64,000 bases of DNA, taken from positions 1 to 64,000 of the forward strand of contig NZ_JAMBOK010000001.1 of the NCBI RefSeq assembly GCF_023715585.1, in the 5' to 3' direction. Below, piece by piece: positions 34,800 to 43,484 of the stretch. The translations under genes were made by a program, and so were the position numbers. Positions within the stretch are counted from its first letter, which is position 1. Each line of letters opens with the position of its first letter. The notes under the pieces are model-generated. The model was not told where the DNA came from. It saw only the letters and a program-made list of their open reading frames with translations, and did not search any database. Source of the stretch: Sporosarcina luteola. GTDB taxonomy: Bacteria; Bacillota; Bacilli; Bacillales_A; Planococcaceae.

Positions 34800-35009
34800 C
34801 ATACTATATATGAATAGATGCCTCACTATATCATATTCATTCGTTTTCTTTTCATTCAAAAAGGGTATGTAAATGCTTCCGCCCGCCAATTAGCGCGGAC
34901 GAAATTTAAAAAGTGTCGGTGAAGCATAGATAACTATTATGAAAGACGATAATGTGATGTATTCCATAAACAGTTGAAGAGAGGGCGAAGGGTCGCCCTC
35001 TCTTTTTAT
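34800..35009 (+). ncRNA. Candidate structured RNA with its own terminator
   Basis: No convincing gene is seen between the divergent UPF0178 start and the converging DUF4097 gene, yet a strong terminator (GAGAGGGCGA/TCGCCCTCTC then TTTTTA, 34978-35008) ends a + strand transcript here. Upstream, ATGCTTC (34873) can pair with GAAGCAT (34921) around an inner GC-rich stretch. The only frame is 12 codons at 34939 without a ribosome site. This is an inference from structure; no known RNA family is recognised. Confidence 0.4.
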
Positions 35010-35041
35010 GCTTTCGATTAGGTTTCGGTTGGATTCGAATC

Positions 35042-35162
35042 GTTATCTATTGAATATGGAAAGTTATCTATTGAATAACCTGAGTTATCTATTGGATGGA
35101 GAAGGTTATCTATTGAATCGCCGGAGTTATCTATCGAATCTGTTCATTTATCACCAAAAAGG
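35042..35162. repeat. Intergenic array 3, exact 21-bp period, core GTTATCTATTGAAT
   Basis: Five units at 35042, 35063, 35084, 35105 and 35126 share GTTATCTATTGAAT (one GGAT, one CGAAT variant). A sixth, eroded, begins TTTATC at 35147. The last seven bases of each unit are unrelated. It lies between the 34978 terminator and the end of the DUF4097 gene, that is, between converging units. A + strand frame runs through it because 21 is divisible by 3, but it has no ribosome site and I do not call it a gene. Confidence 0.82.
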
Positions 35163-35172
35163 GACTAAGGAA

Positions 35173-36204
35173 TCATCTAACAGTTATTCTTCCGTTATCC
35201 GATTTCAGCCGGATCTGGTGCAATTCCTCGCCGAAACGGCTGCGTGAATTCCGCTCGCCGTAAATATCGATGCGTCCGTGCCCAGTTTTGGCTAGGATGG
35301 TCGCATTCGTCGCCTTGTGCAACGTCGTAATTTCAATGCTTCCATTATCGGTCTGGAAATCGATGCTGCGGTCCAAATTATCACCTGCAAGAACGATGCG
35401 GCCATTGTCCGTAATTGCTGTCAGCTCCCCGTCAACTTGGTCGAACTCGATGCGTCCATTATCCGATTCTGCGTAAATCGATTCTGCTTCGACATGTCTC
35501 ATCGTTACCCGGCCGTTATCGGTTTTTGCCTTCAGGCGGTCCGACTGTACTTTCGAAATTTCAATACGGCCGTTATCCGTCTCCGCTTCGAGGGAAGTCG
35601 CTGCAAGTTCCGACAATTCAATTCGCCCGTTATCAGTGCGGCACTCAATCTGTTTCCCAATCAGTTTCTCGGCATGGATTCGTCCGTTATCCGATTTCAT
35701 GGAAATGGATTGATACAATTTCTTTGGAATGAACACCTTCAATGCCACACCCTTCGTATTGAAATTGAATAAGAATAACCAGTGCGTTTTGTTCTTTAAT
35801 TTAATCCTTAGTGTATCTCCGAGAACTTCTGCGGTCAGTTCCAGTTTCTCTTTCGTCCCCGTCAGCTCGATTCTCGTTTCGGCCGTATCGGAAGGGAGGA
35901 CGGTAAGCGAGCCATGCTGGACTTCAATATCCACCTTTGTAAAACTGTCATCCTGGATCGTGATCACTTCACTCGTCGGCCTGTCACCGAGGTCAGCTGT
36001 TTCTGCAAATGGGTAGGCTTCTAACAGCTCAGCTGCGATCTTTGCAGGCGAGCCAAGGGAAGCTGCAATTTCCTCTTCTGATTTTCCATCATTTCGGCCA
36101 TTCAAGAAGTATTCACGAATATCCTGGAGAATATCGTTTCTTTCATCTACAGGCAAACGTTTCAAAGCTTGTTCCAGCTCACTTATAAATCGATTTTCAG
36201 TCAT
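35173..36204 (-). CDS. HAAS (DUF1700) plus DUF4097 repeat protein
   Basis: A 343-residue protein. Residues 1-75 form a HAAS/DUF1700 domain ([20 protein letters not shown], helical). The rest is a DUF4097 beta-solenoid with about nine repeats of some 19 residues marked by TDNGRI or SDNGRI. No signal peptide or membrane helix is evident. LiaG-like and YvlB-like relatives belong to envelope-stress systems. ATG 36204 has GAGGAGGGCG before it and overlaps the PadR gene stop by 8 bp, so the pair is co-regulated; PadR plus HAAS/DUF4097 is a common pairing. Confidence 0.87.
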   Translation of the reverse strand: MTENRFISELEQALKRLPVDERNDILQDIREYFLNGRNDGKSEEEIAASLGSPAKIAAELLEAYPFAETADLGDRPTSEVITIQDDSFTKVDIEVQHGSLTVLPSDTAETRIELTGTKEKLELTAEVLGDTLRIKLKNKTHWLFLFNFNTKGVALKVFIPKKLYQSISMKSDNGRIHAEKLIGKQIECRTDNGRIELSELAATSLEAETDNGRIEISKVQSDRLKAKTDNGRVTMRHVEAESIYAESDNGRIEFDQVDGELTAITDNGRIVLAGDNLDRSIDFQTDNGSIEITTLHKATNATILAKTGHGRIDIYGERNSRSRFGEELHQIRLKSDNGRITVR

Positions 36205-36520
36205 GGCGAACGCCCTCCTCAATCAATGTATTAACCCCTTCAGTAAAACTGCGCCATTCATTCAATTGCTCGTGAAGATAGTTCCGTCCTGCATCCGTCA
36301 ATTTGTAATACTTGCGGGGTGGCCCTTCCGTCGATTCCTGAAGGTACGTCGTGAAATAGCCTTCTTTCGTCAGGCGCCGCAGCAAAGGATAGACTGACCC
36401 TTCGGAAATCGAAATCTGGTCTGAAATCTTCTGGACCAGTTCATAGCCGTATCGATCCTGTTTATCCAAAAGAACGAGGACACATAAATTCAACACGCCT
36501 TTTTTGAATTGGATATTCAT
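36197..36520 (-). CDS. PadR-family transcriptional regulator
   Basis: A 107-residue winged-helix repressor: [20 protein letters not shown] near 10-29, [19 protein letters not shown] near 38-56 with the wing [13 protein letters not shown] near 65-77, and a short dimerisation helix. Subfamily 1 length. It probably represses its own operon through the palindrome at 36539-36559 and senses an envelope-related signal or small ligand. AAAGGAGAATGATTC precedes the ATG. Confidence 0.93.
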   Translation of the reverse strand: MNIQFKKGVLNLCVLVLLDKQDRYGYELVQKISDQISISEGSVYPLLRRLTKEGYFTTYLQESTEGPPRKYYKLTDAGRNYLHEQLNEWRSFTEGVNTLIEEGVRHD

Positions 36521-36538
36521 GAATCATTCTCCTTTCCG

Positions 36539-36559
36539 GTATTGTTCATTGAACAATAC
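36539..36559. promoter_or_regulatory. Putative PadR operator 1
   Basis: A perfect inverted repeat: GTATTGTTC, ATT, GAACAATAC. It lies 19 bp before the PadR start, in the transcribed leader. A degenerate second copy lies at 36601. Confidence 0.7.
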
Positions 36560-36587
36560 TGACTTATCAAATATACCGATTGGGTAC

Positions 36588-36621
36588 AATATAGCACACG
36601 GTATTATTCATTGCAAGGTAC
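36588..36621 (-). promoter_or_regulatory. Promoter of the padR operon with degenerate operator 2
   Basis: Read on the minus strand: TTGCAA, a 17-bp spacer, TATATT. The -35 overlaps GTATTATTC-ATT-GCAAGGTAC (36601-36621), a partly decayed copy of operator 1 in the same ATT-centred form 62 bp away. This suggests autorepression by looping or by double blocking. Confidence 0.6.
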
Positions 36622-36694
36622 TGTGAAAAATAATTTATCCGAAACTTTTTCATTGACCACACGTATATGAGGTATGAAGTAGGAGGGACCCAAC

Positions 36695-37150
36695 ATGTTC
36701 GGAAGAAAAAAGTCGAAAACAGAAGAAGCAAGCACAACGTATTTCAACGTCGGCATCATTTCGGTCAATGAACTAGACGATGACCAGTATGAAACGTGGA
36801 CAGACGCATTGATGGATGCAGCTGAGAATGTAGGATCTACGACTTCTTTATTGCAGGCCGATTGGAATGAAGAGCAAGTAAAGATCCTTACTAATCGATT
36901 TCCGGAAGTGGAAACGAACAAAACATTTTTTATGATAAATGAAATCATCCATGAAGATATTAAAAATGAAATTAAACTGCTGGAGCAAAAACATAAATGG
37001 AAGAAGTTCTTTAATACGATTCCGCTGACGGATTATATTGAGGCGGAGGATCGTGTAGTGTTGGACGCAAGCAAAACGCTATTTTGTACAAATGATGTGC
37101 AGGAAGCTGCGAGATTTCTACAAAATCAGGCTGGACAGGTAGTCAATTAA
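36695..37150 (+). CDS. Hypothetical protein, 151 residues
   Basis: I do not recognise this family. The protein is acidic and soluble, with a short basic start (MFGRKKSKTEE), then a mixed alpha/beta chain containing YFNVGIISVNELDDDQYETW and a C-terminal NDVQEAARFLQNQ helix. No signal or membrane segment. GTAGGAGGG precedes the ATG. A 51-residue membrane peptide gene follows 12 bp later and is likely co-transcribed. Confidence 0.75.
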   Translation: MFGRKKSKTEEASTTYFNVGIISVNELDDDQYETWTDALMDAAENVGSTTSLLQADWNEEQVKILTNRFPEVETNKTFFMINEIIHEDIKNEIKLLEQKHKWKKFFNTIPLTDYIEAEDRVVLDASKTLFCTNDVQEAARFLQNQAGQVVN

Positions 37151-37162
37151 GGAGGAAACGTA

Positions 37163-37318
37163 ATGGAAGGAAGTTATTTCGTTGGATGGGGAACGCTAGC
37201 ATTGATTAACGCAGGAATTGCACAAGGAAAAAATAGGAGCGGACTGAATTGGTTTTTCCTATCACTGCTATTAGGTCCTTTCGCAACATTTTGCCTCGTC
37301 ATTGCTGATAAACGATAA
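37163..37318 (+). CDS. Small membrane protein, 51 residues
   Basis: A short frame with a strong AAGGAGG seven bases upstream. It encodes MEGSYFVGWGTLALINAGIA, a basic loop QGKNRSG, and a hydrophobic segment LNWFFLSLLLGPFATFCLVI followed by ADKR. One or two membrane segments are likely. The KNRSGLNWFFLSLLLGP pattern recurs in many small bacterial membrane proteins of unknown role. Probably co-transcribed with the 36695 gene. Confidence 0.75.
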   Translation: MEGSYFVGWGTLALINAGIAQGKNRSGLNWFFLSLLLGPFATFCLVIADKR

Positions 37319-37390
37319 CTTTTTCAAAAATGCAGACCTATGGTAAACTATTTCTGTAATCGAAATAAATAGTTGTAGGGGGAATTGGTA

Positions 37391-38767
37391 ATGACAGAAG
37401 TGAAGATTATCTTTGCAAAAGACGATCTGGTTAGCGGGAACGAAGCACGGCAGAATTTTGTTGCGCAGCAGAAGGCTGGCCATTGTTCGGTCTTAATTGA
37501 AGACACGCATTACGTCGTCATCAAGGAAGTCGAAAAGGCAAATTTGGAAAAGGTCCGGGCGACGGCAGGAAACATTGCTCGTGATTTGGCAGCGCAAAAG
37601 GTGGAAAAGGCGACTATGCAGCAAGGTGTCCTAGGGAATGTGTTTGCCGGTTTGCCGAAAGAGGATGTGTATACCGCCTTCGCAGAAGGTTGGGATCTAG
37701 GTTCCTATCAATTCCTATCTTATAAATCAGAGGCGGAACGTTTCAATACTGAATTGCGAGTAGATGAAAGCGATATGCAAGCAGCCATTCAAACGGGAAA
37801 AATCCGTGCTGCTGCAACAGCCTTCTCACGTGACTTGATGAATGAATTGTCGGACGTCCTGAACCCTGAATCGTATCCTGAAGTATTGAAGCAAAAGTTC
37901 GAAGGGAAAGATGTTGATGTAACCGTCCACGGCAAAGAGCAGCTGGAAGAGATGGAAATGAACGGTCTACTGACGGTTTGCCGGGGAAGCAAATACAAGC
38001 CATCCTTCGTGGAAATCCGTTATGAAGGGGATGCCTCTAAACCACTTGTCGCGCTCGTCGGAAAAGGCGTTACATTCGATACGGGGGGCATCAGCCTGAA
38101 AAGCGGCAAAGATTTAAGTGATATGCGTATGGATATGGGCGGTTCCGCAGCAGTTGCGGGAGCCATGCAGCTGCTCGTCGAATCTCAGGCAAAAGTGAAT
38201 GTCATCGCGTTAATTCCGATGGTAGAAAACACGCCGGATGCAAATTCCGTATTCCCGGGTGAAGTCATCCGTTATAAAAACGGAAAAACAGTTCAAGTGG
38301 GCAACACGGATGCAGAAGGACGCCTCATCTTGGCGGACGCACTTATCCGCGCTGGTGAACTGAATGCTGAATATATCGTTGATATTGCAACATTGACAGG
38401 TGCCATCGTCAATGCGCTAGGCTCGGAAATCGGCGGCGTCTTCGGCGATGAGGAATTGTCTTTCATTTTGAAAAAAGTAGGCGATCAAAACGGTGACTTC
38501 GTCTGGCCAATGCCATTGGTCGAAGCATACGACAAGTCGCTGGCAAGTGATTACGCAGATATGAACAATATCAGTTCATTGAACTTTGCAGGCTCCATCA
38601 CAGCAGGCCTATTCCTACGCCGCTTCGTGCCGGAAAACAGCAAATGGCTCCACGTCGACATGGCCGGCATGATGAGCAAGTCAAGCGCATCAGGCTATTA
38701 TGCAAAATCAGCGACGGGCTATGGTGCAAGGCTGTTGGCTGACTACACAGTAGAAGTTTCAAAATAA
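37391..38767 (+). CDS. pepA: Leucyl aminopeptidase (M17)
   Basis: A 458-residue cytosolic dinuclear-metal aminopeptidase. The active-site blocks are present: VGKGVTFDTGGISLKSG near 223 (Lys and Asp metal ligands), DMGGSAAV, and the family signature NTDAEGRLILADAL near 297. The N-terminal domain is the usual divergent part. ATG 37391 follows AGGGGGAA; a TTG at 37385 is in frame but less likely. It is a single-gene unit with its own terminator. Confidence 0.93.
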   Translation: MTEVKIIFAKDDLVSGNEARQNFVAQQKAGHCSVLIEDTHYVVIKEVEKANLEKVRATAGNIARDLAAQKVEKATMQQGVLGNVFAGLPKEDVYTAFAEGWDLGSYQFLSYKSEAERFNTELRVDESDMQAAIQTGKIRAAATAFSRDLMNELSDVLNPESYPEVLKQKFEGKDVDVTVHGKEQLEEMEMNGLLTVCRGSKYKPSFVEIRYEGDASKPLVALVGKGVTFDTGGISLKSGKDLSDMRMDMGGSAAVAGAMQLLVESQAKVNVIALIPMVENTPDANSVFPGEVIRYKNGKTVQVGNTDAEGRLILADALIRAGELNAEYIVDIATLTGAIVNALGSEIGGVFGDEELSFILKKVGDQNGDFVWPMPLVEAYDKSLASDYADMNNISSLNFAGSITAGLFLRRFVPENSKWLHVDMAGMMSKSSASGYYAKSATGYGARLLADYTVEVSK

Positions 38768-38774
38768 TAAAGAA

Positions 38775-38816
38775 CGAAGAGGATATATGTTCAAATTGAA
38801 CATATATCCTCTTTTT
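38775..38816 (+). terminator. Terminator of pepA
   Basis: AGAGGATATATGTTCAA pairs with TTGAACATATATCCTCT, then TTTTG. Confidence 0.88.
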
Positions 38817-38887
38817 GAATTGTAAATTTAGTCTATTATGTATAAAATGTATGGAAATATCTGATTTTTAGAAAGGTGAACTTTCAA

Positions 38888-39844
38888 ATGACTTATAACG
38901 GAGAGTCGACACAATTAATTAAGATACTTAATGAATTGTATCCAGTAGAGTTACTAACAGTTCAATCGGTAACAAATGAGATGTATCGATGTACTGCCAA
39001 GAACGACGTTTATTTCGCCAGAGTCACCAATTATAAGTCTTACGATGAACAGCTTGAAAAAGTTACGTATACAAACTATCTGAATAAAGAAGGGTTGGCA
39101 GTATCGCCGGCAATTTCTTCACTGAACCGGAATGTAGTAGAAAAAATAATACTTGGCAACAAAGAAATGTTGACTGTTTTATACAAAGCAGCGCCTGGAA
39201 TCCAATTACCAAGAGAACAGTGGAATGCAGATGTATTAAAAGAACTAGGCCGGCAAATCGGTAGACTGCATCGTTTTTCGAAGAAATTCGAAGAAATCCA
39301 TCCGGTAAAGTATATCAACGATTGGAATGACAACGAGGAATACGCTTTTCTCAAATATATCCCTGAAGAAGAAAGTGCAATTAGAGAGATTGCGCAAGAC
39401 GTTTTATCAGCGATTCAAGGGTTGCCAAAAAATCGCTCGAACTACGGGTTGTTGCACGGAGATTTGTGGTTGGAAAACGTATTGGTTGATGAGGATTCAA
39501 AATTGTCCCTGGTTGATTTTCAGGACTGTGAAAAAAACTTTTACATTTATGATTTAGCGGTTCCAATCTACAGCGCAATCGAGTATTCGTTTGTGGGAGG
39601 CGGCAATATTGTCGATTATGGACGTAATATCACAAAAGCAATTATTGATGGATACCAAGAGCAACATGACCTTCCTGCTGAAATATTAAAACTCCTTCCT
39701 TTGTTTATTAAATTAAAGGAAGTATTCGAATACAGTTTAATGCATATGTACTGGAATAAAGAAAAGTTGACGGAAGAGCAGATTAGAATCATGAACAATT
39801 ATAGGACGAGGATTGAACGAAATCATTCGATTATAGACATGTAG
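38888..39844 (+). CDS. APH-family phosphotransferase
   Basis: A 318-residue kinase of the aminoglycoside phosphotransferase / homoserine-kinase-like fold. The catalytic loop is LLHGDLWLENVLV near 187-199 and the metal-binding Asp is in SLVDFQDCEKN near 207. Substrate is open: relatives act on drugs, amino alcohols or spore-coat components. ATG 38888 has GAAAGGTGAAC upstream. It opens a run of eight + strand genes that look more AT-rich than their surroundings. Confidence 0.82.
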   Translation: MTYNGESTQLIKILNELYPVELLTVQSVTNEMYRCTAKNDVYFARVTNYKSYDEQLEKVTYTNYLNKEGLAVSPAISSLNRNVVEKIILGNKEMLTVLYKAAPGIQLPREQWNADVLKELGRQIGRLHRFSKKFEEIHPVKYINDWNDNEEYAFLKYIPEEESAIREIAQDVLSAIQGLPKNRSNYGLLHGDLWLENVLVDEDSKLSLVDFQDCEKNFYIYDLAVPIYSAIEYSFVGGGNIVDYGRNITKAIIDGYQEQHDLPAEILKLLPLFIKLKEVFEYSLMHMYWNKEKLTEEQIRIMNNYRTRIERNHSIIDM

Positions 39845-39901
39845 TATTTGAACGCATTCTGGTTGGGGCGCAAAAGAAAAGTATGTTAAAGGGGAGCTCT
39901 T

Positions 39902-40426
39902 ATGATCTATGTAGTAAGACATGGCCAAACAGATTGGAATAAAGACCGAAAACTGCAAGGGAGAATGGGATTACCGCTAAACGAGACTGGAGTAGAACAA
40001 GCTGAAGTATTAAAAGATAAAATCCGAAAAATAAAGTTTGATCTTGTATTTTCATCTCCGCAAGAAAGGGCTGTGCAAACAGCCGAGATTATAACGGGGG
40101 TACGAGCTGTTGTTGACGACAGATTAGATGTATTTGACCTAGGTGAAGCTGACGGTTTACCGATTAGTGAAGTCAAGATGGTTGGATCATTACCGGATAC
40201 TTCTATTTATAAAGAGATTGAAGAGCCAACTGAATTTGTAAGCAGAGTGTGTGATTTTATGAAAGAACTCGAATAGCAATACGGAGATACTGACCTAAAT
40301 ATTCTCATTACCGGCCACAGATGTACCACTGGTTGTATTGGCGCTTATTTCAAAGGGATTCCTACTAATGGAAATGTGCTTAGATATTCCTCGGACACGG
40401 GAGATTATAAGACATATAATTTTTAA
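39902..40426 (+). pseudogene. Histidine phosphatase interrupted by an in-frame TAG
   Basis: The first 124 codons encode a good branch-1 histidine phosphatase start (VVRHGQTDWNKDRKLQGRMG, FSSPQERAVQTAEII). A TAG at 40274-40276 stops it. The same frame then continues for 50 codons to TAA at 40424 with the expected second half, including the second catalytic His in LITGHRCTTGCIGAYFKG. One base change explains the break, so this is either a recent pseudogene or a readthrough case. AAAGGGGAGC precedes the ATG. Confidence 0.8.
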
Positions 40427-40457
40427 GAGTTTTTCTCACATAACATAGAAGGGGGCA

Positions 40458-40895
40458 ATGACTTTGGGACAAAACACAACAAATGATTACACACCACCTA
40501 AACATTTTATTTCTGCTGCCACGATTGTACTCAATGATCAAAATGAAATCCTATTAATTAAAGGTCCCCAGAGAGGTTGGGAAATGCCAGGTGGAATTGT
40601 TGAGGAAGGCGAGTCTTTGAAAGATGCTGCAATTAGAGAAACGAAAGAGGAGTCAGGTATTGATATTGAAATTCTTGAATTCTGCGGTATATTTCAGAAT
40701 GTAAACAAGTCAATTTGTAATACACTGTTCTTGGCAAAGCCGATAGGAGGCAAATTAACAACTTCCCCAGAGAGTTTAGAAGTAGGGTTCTTTCCAATCG
40801 AACAGGGCCTTGAGATGGTAACTGTGGGGAACTTCAGGCAACGAATAGAGTACTGTCTTGATAAAAGTATTCATCCATTTTATGTGGAATTTTAA
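40458..40895 (+). CDS. Nudix hydrolase
   Basis: A 145-residue Nudix protein. The box is complete: GGIVEEGESLKDAAIRETKE followed by ESGI, with all three glutamates of the metal site. GPQRGWEMPGG before it and a FLAKPIGG strand after it are typical. Substrate cannot be told. GAAGGGGGC precedes the ATG. Part of the AT-rich accessory run. Confidence 0.87.
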   Translation: MTLGQNTTNDYTPPKHFISAATIVLNDQNEILLIKGPQRGWEMPGGIVEEGESLKDAAIRETKEESGIDIEILEFCGIFQNVNKSICNTLFLAKPIGGKLTTSPESLEVGFFPIEQGLEMVTVGNFRQRIEYCLDKSIHPFYVEF

Positions 40896-41020
40896 ATTTG
40901 CTAAAATATCGTTACTGGAAGGCGCTATACATGGGTTTTATCAAAACGAATTAGAGATATTAAATTGAACTGGTGGAATCAGCTAGATCTGTCTATTACT
41001 TTTGTATGGAGTGTGACCTT

Positions 41021-42286
41021 ATGCAAGAACTACAATCGAGACTAGAAATTTATATTAATAAATATCTAGACTGGTGGGATTTTTACGGTGTTATCCAAGT
41101 GACCAATAAAGGGGAAGTACTATTTAAAAATGCATATGGCTTTGCAAATATCGAGTTTGACATAAAAAATGATATAAACTCGCGCTTCTCCATCGCCTCT
41201 ATGTCAAAACAGTTTACGGCCTTTGCAATTATGCTTCTCTATGATGAAAAAATGCTGGATATCGATAAACCTGCAAACTACTACCTACCTGATGATATGC
41301 AGATTGACGAGTCAATTACTGTTCATCATTTGTTGACGCACACCTCAGGATTACATAATTTCACGAACTTTGAAGATGATTTTTTTGGCGGTTATAACAG
41401 AATGAATTACTCATTAGACTATTTTTTTCGGAATTATATTAATAAAAAACCTACAACTCCGGCAGGTACAGCATTTGATTATAATAACTCCAACTATAAT
41501 TTGCTTGCATGGATCATTGAAAATGTTTCAGGAGAATCATACGTTGAATTTCTAAGAAACCACCTATTTCTGCCTTTACAAATGATGAATAGTGATGTTG
41601 ATGATGGCTGTAAACCTATTAAAAACCGATCATCAAATTACGTAAAAGATTTTAATAAAACCGTAAAATGCCCGTATTTTAACGAGAAATTCAGTATCGG
41701 TGCAGGTGCTATCGTTTCAAACTGTGAGGATTTGTATAAGTGGTATACATGTTTGCGAGATTGGAAACTACTTTCCGAGGAAGCGTATACAAGATTCTTT
41801 AGCGTGAACCAAAATAATTACTGTTATGGCCTGGAGCATCACTATGTTTACGGGACGGACAGGTATTCTCATGGAGGGGATCACCTGGGAATTAGTACAT
41901 ATATGCAGAGTTATTTCGATGAAGATATTTGCATCATCATTCTTTCCAATAATGAAGCGATAAATCAGTACAGATTGGGAAATGCAATTTCAGATATTAT
42001 CCATCATGTTGACATAGCTGCCCCGACTAAGCACCAAGAGATTCAAATCAAAGAAAGTCAGCTTGAAACGTATTGTGGAACATACCTGAAGGATAAGATC
42101 GAAGTACAATTGATTGATGGCAAATTATACTTTACAAGATTTACCGGAAATTTTCACATTGAAATCTACCCAGTGGGTGAAGGGAGATTTGTTCGAAGAT
42201 ATTATGATCAAATCGCCCCCTATAGAATTGTGGAAAATGAAAACGGTGAGATGTCGTTTTTCGGATATGTTAAAGAATCCTTATGA
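41021..42286 (+). CDS. Beta-lactamase-fold serine hydrolase (class C / AmpH-like)
   Basis: A 421-residue penicillin-binding-protein-like hydrolase. Motif 1 is SMSKQF near 62-67 (S-x-x-K), motif 2 is YNNSNY near 150 (Y-x-N) and motif 3 is HGGDHLG near 287, in place of KTG. A C-terminal lipocalin-like extension follows. No signal peptide is visible, so it is probably cytoplasmic, with an esterase or peptidase role rather than resistance. The ATG at 41021 has GGAG ten bases before it; an ATG at 41006 is also in frame. Confidence 0.82.
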   Translation: MQELQSRLEIYINKYLDWWDFYGVIQVTNKGEVLFKNAYGFANIEFDIKNDINSRFSIASMSKQFTAFAIMLLYDEKMLDIDKPANYYLPDDMQIDESITVHHLLTHTSGLHNFTNFEDDFFGGYNRMNYSLDYFFRNYINKKPTTPAGTAFDYNNSNYNLLAWIIENVSGESYVEFLRNHLFLPLQMMNSDVDDGCKPIKNRSSNYVKDFNKTVKCPYFNEKFSIGAGAIVSNCEDLYKWYTCLRDWKLLSEEAYTRFFSVNQNNYCYGLEHHYVYGTDRYSHGGDHLGISTYMQSYFDEDICIIILSNNEAINQYRLGNAISDIIHHVDIAAPTKHQEIQIKESQLETYCGTYLKDKIEVQLIDGKLYFTRFTGNFHIEIYPVGEGRFVRRYYDQIAPYRIVENENGEMSFFGYVKESL

Positions 42287-42335
42287 AGATGGGTTTTGGC
42301 ATACTGAAATTAGGAGTTTGAGAGGAGGAATGAAT

Positions 42336-42851
42336 TTGAAAATCAGGTTGACGGAGTACGATGAAAATTGGATTCAATTGTTCAATGATGAAGTCCTATT
42401 CTTGAGAGGGATATTCGGTGAGGAAATAATCAAATTTGAACATTTTGGCAGTACCGCTGTTCCAGGTATGAAGGCAAAGCCAGTCATTGATATGATGTGT
42501 CTCGTGAAAGACATTAAGAAAATCGATACGTTCAATGAGCAGATGCATTCGCTGGGATATGACGTTGCTGGTGAATGGGGGATTGAAGGCAGAAGGTTGT
42601 TTCGCAAAGGAGGAGAAAACAGAACCCATCACATTCATGTTTATCAGCAGGATAACTTCCAAATACAACGACATCTGATTTTGCGAGATTATTTAAGAGC
42701 TTACCCTGATGTAGCAGCACGATATACATCCTTAAAAGAAGAGTTAGCTCAACGATATGATGATACAACTGTATACAGCAAAGCTAAAAAGCCTTTTGTA
42801 GAGGAATTGGAACAGAGTGCGTTGAATTGGTTTAAAAGTCAAGGATTATAA
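42336..42851 (+). CDS. GrpB-family nucleotidyltransferase-like protein
   Basis: A 171-residue UPF0157/GrpB protein with the fold signature FEHFGSTAVPGMKAKPVIDM near 36-55 (the GS...D nucleotidyltransferase motif), the HIHVYQ strand near 107 and RDYLRAYPDVAARY near 126. Relatives are fused to CoaE or occur in drug-tolerance islands. I take TTG 42336, giving MKIRLTEYDENW as in homologues, eight bases from GGAGG; an ATG at 42330 lies too close. The open frame back to 42114 overlaps the previous gene and is not used. Confidence 0.85.
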   Translation: MKIRLTEYDENWIQLFNDEVLFLRGIFGEEIIKFEHFGSTAVPGMKAKPVIDMMCLVKDIKKIDTFNEQMHSLGYDVAGEWGIEGRRLFRKGGENRTHHIHVYQQDNFQIQRHLILRDYLRAYPDVAARYTSLKEELAQRYDDTTVYSKAKKPFVEELEQSALNWFKSQGL

Positions 42852-42888
42852 CGATCTCGGTGATATAAAGTCAATGGAGGAGATTTTT

Positions 42889-43428
42889 ATGAATTATAAC
42901 CTAAGAAGTGAAAGGGTCATTCTAAGGGAAATGGAAGAAAACGATTGGATAGATGTTCACAAATATGCATCGCAAGAAAAGGTTTGTCAATATCAGCCTT
43001 GGGGACCCAACTCAGAGCAAGAATCCAACGATTTCGTGAAGCAAGTTCTCAAAGATGCAGGGAAGGATCCGAGAATCCGATTTGTCTTTGCAGTAATTGT
43101 TAAGGAAAGCGGCAAAATGGTTGGTGCAGGAGAGATAAATATTAGAGACTTTAGCAATAGAGTCGGCGAAATAGCATACATAATGAATCCTCAATACTGG
43201 GGGAAGGGATTTGCGACAGAAGTAGCGAAACTATTAATTGCACATGGTTTTAGTGATTTTCATCTCCATCGTATTTTTGCAACTTGTGACCCGAGAAATA
43301 TTGGTTCATTAAAAGTCTTAGAAAAGGTGGGAATGATAAAGGAAGGTAGACTGCGCGAGGATTTATTAATAAAAGACGGTTGGCGTGATTCGTTATTATA
43401 CAGCATATTAGAGCAAGAGTGGGTTTGA
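42889..43428 (+). CDS. GNAT acetyltransferase (RimJ/RimL type)
   Basis: A 179-residue acetyltransferase starting SERVILREMEENDW. The acetyl-CoA-binding Q/R-x-x-G-x-G/A motif appears as NPQYWGKGFATE near 100-111, with the HRIFATCDPRNIGSLKVLEK block near 126-145 that marks RimJ-like enzymes. Target unknown. ATG 42889 follows GGAGGAGATTTTT. Its end overlaps a longer reading of the next gene, but that gene probably starts at 43485. Confidence 0.87.
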   Translation: MNYNLRSERVILREMEENDWIDVHKYASQEKVCQYQPWGPNSEQESNDFVKQVLKDAGKDPRIRFVFAVIVKESGKMVGAGEINIRDFSNRVGEIAYIMNPQYWGKGFATEVAKLLIAHGFSDFHLHRIFATCDPRNIGSLKVLEKVGMIKEGRLREDLLIKDGWRDSLLYSILEQEWV

Positions 43429-43484
43429 TTTTTGTGAATTCAAGTTACAAGAGAAAAAGAAAGCTTATATTACAAAGGAGATTT

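Noticed and set aside
35008..35247. A 79-codon frame with SYLLN-type repeats
   Set aside because: It reads the 21-bp array plus the end of the opposite gene. No ribosome site.
42114..42335. Longer N-terminus of the GrpB-like gene
   Set aside because: It would overlap the serine hydrolase gene by 170 bp; the family starts at MKIRL and a ribosome site precedes 42336.
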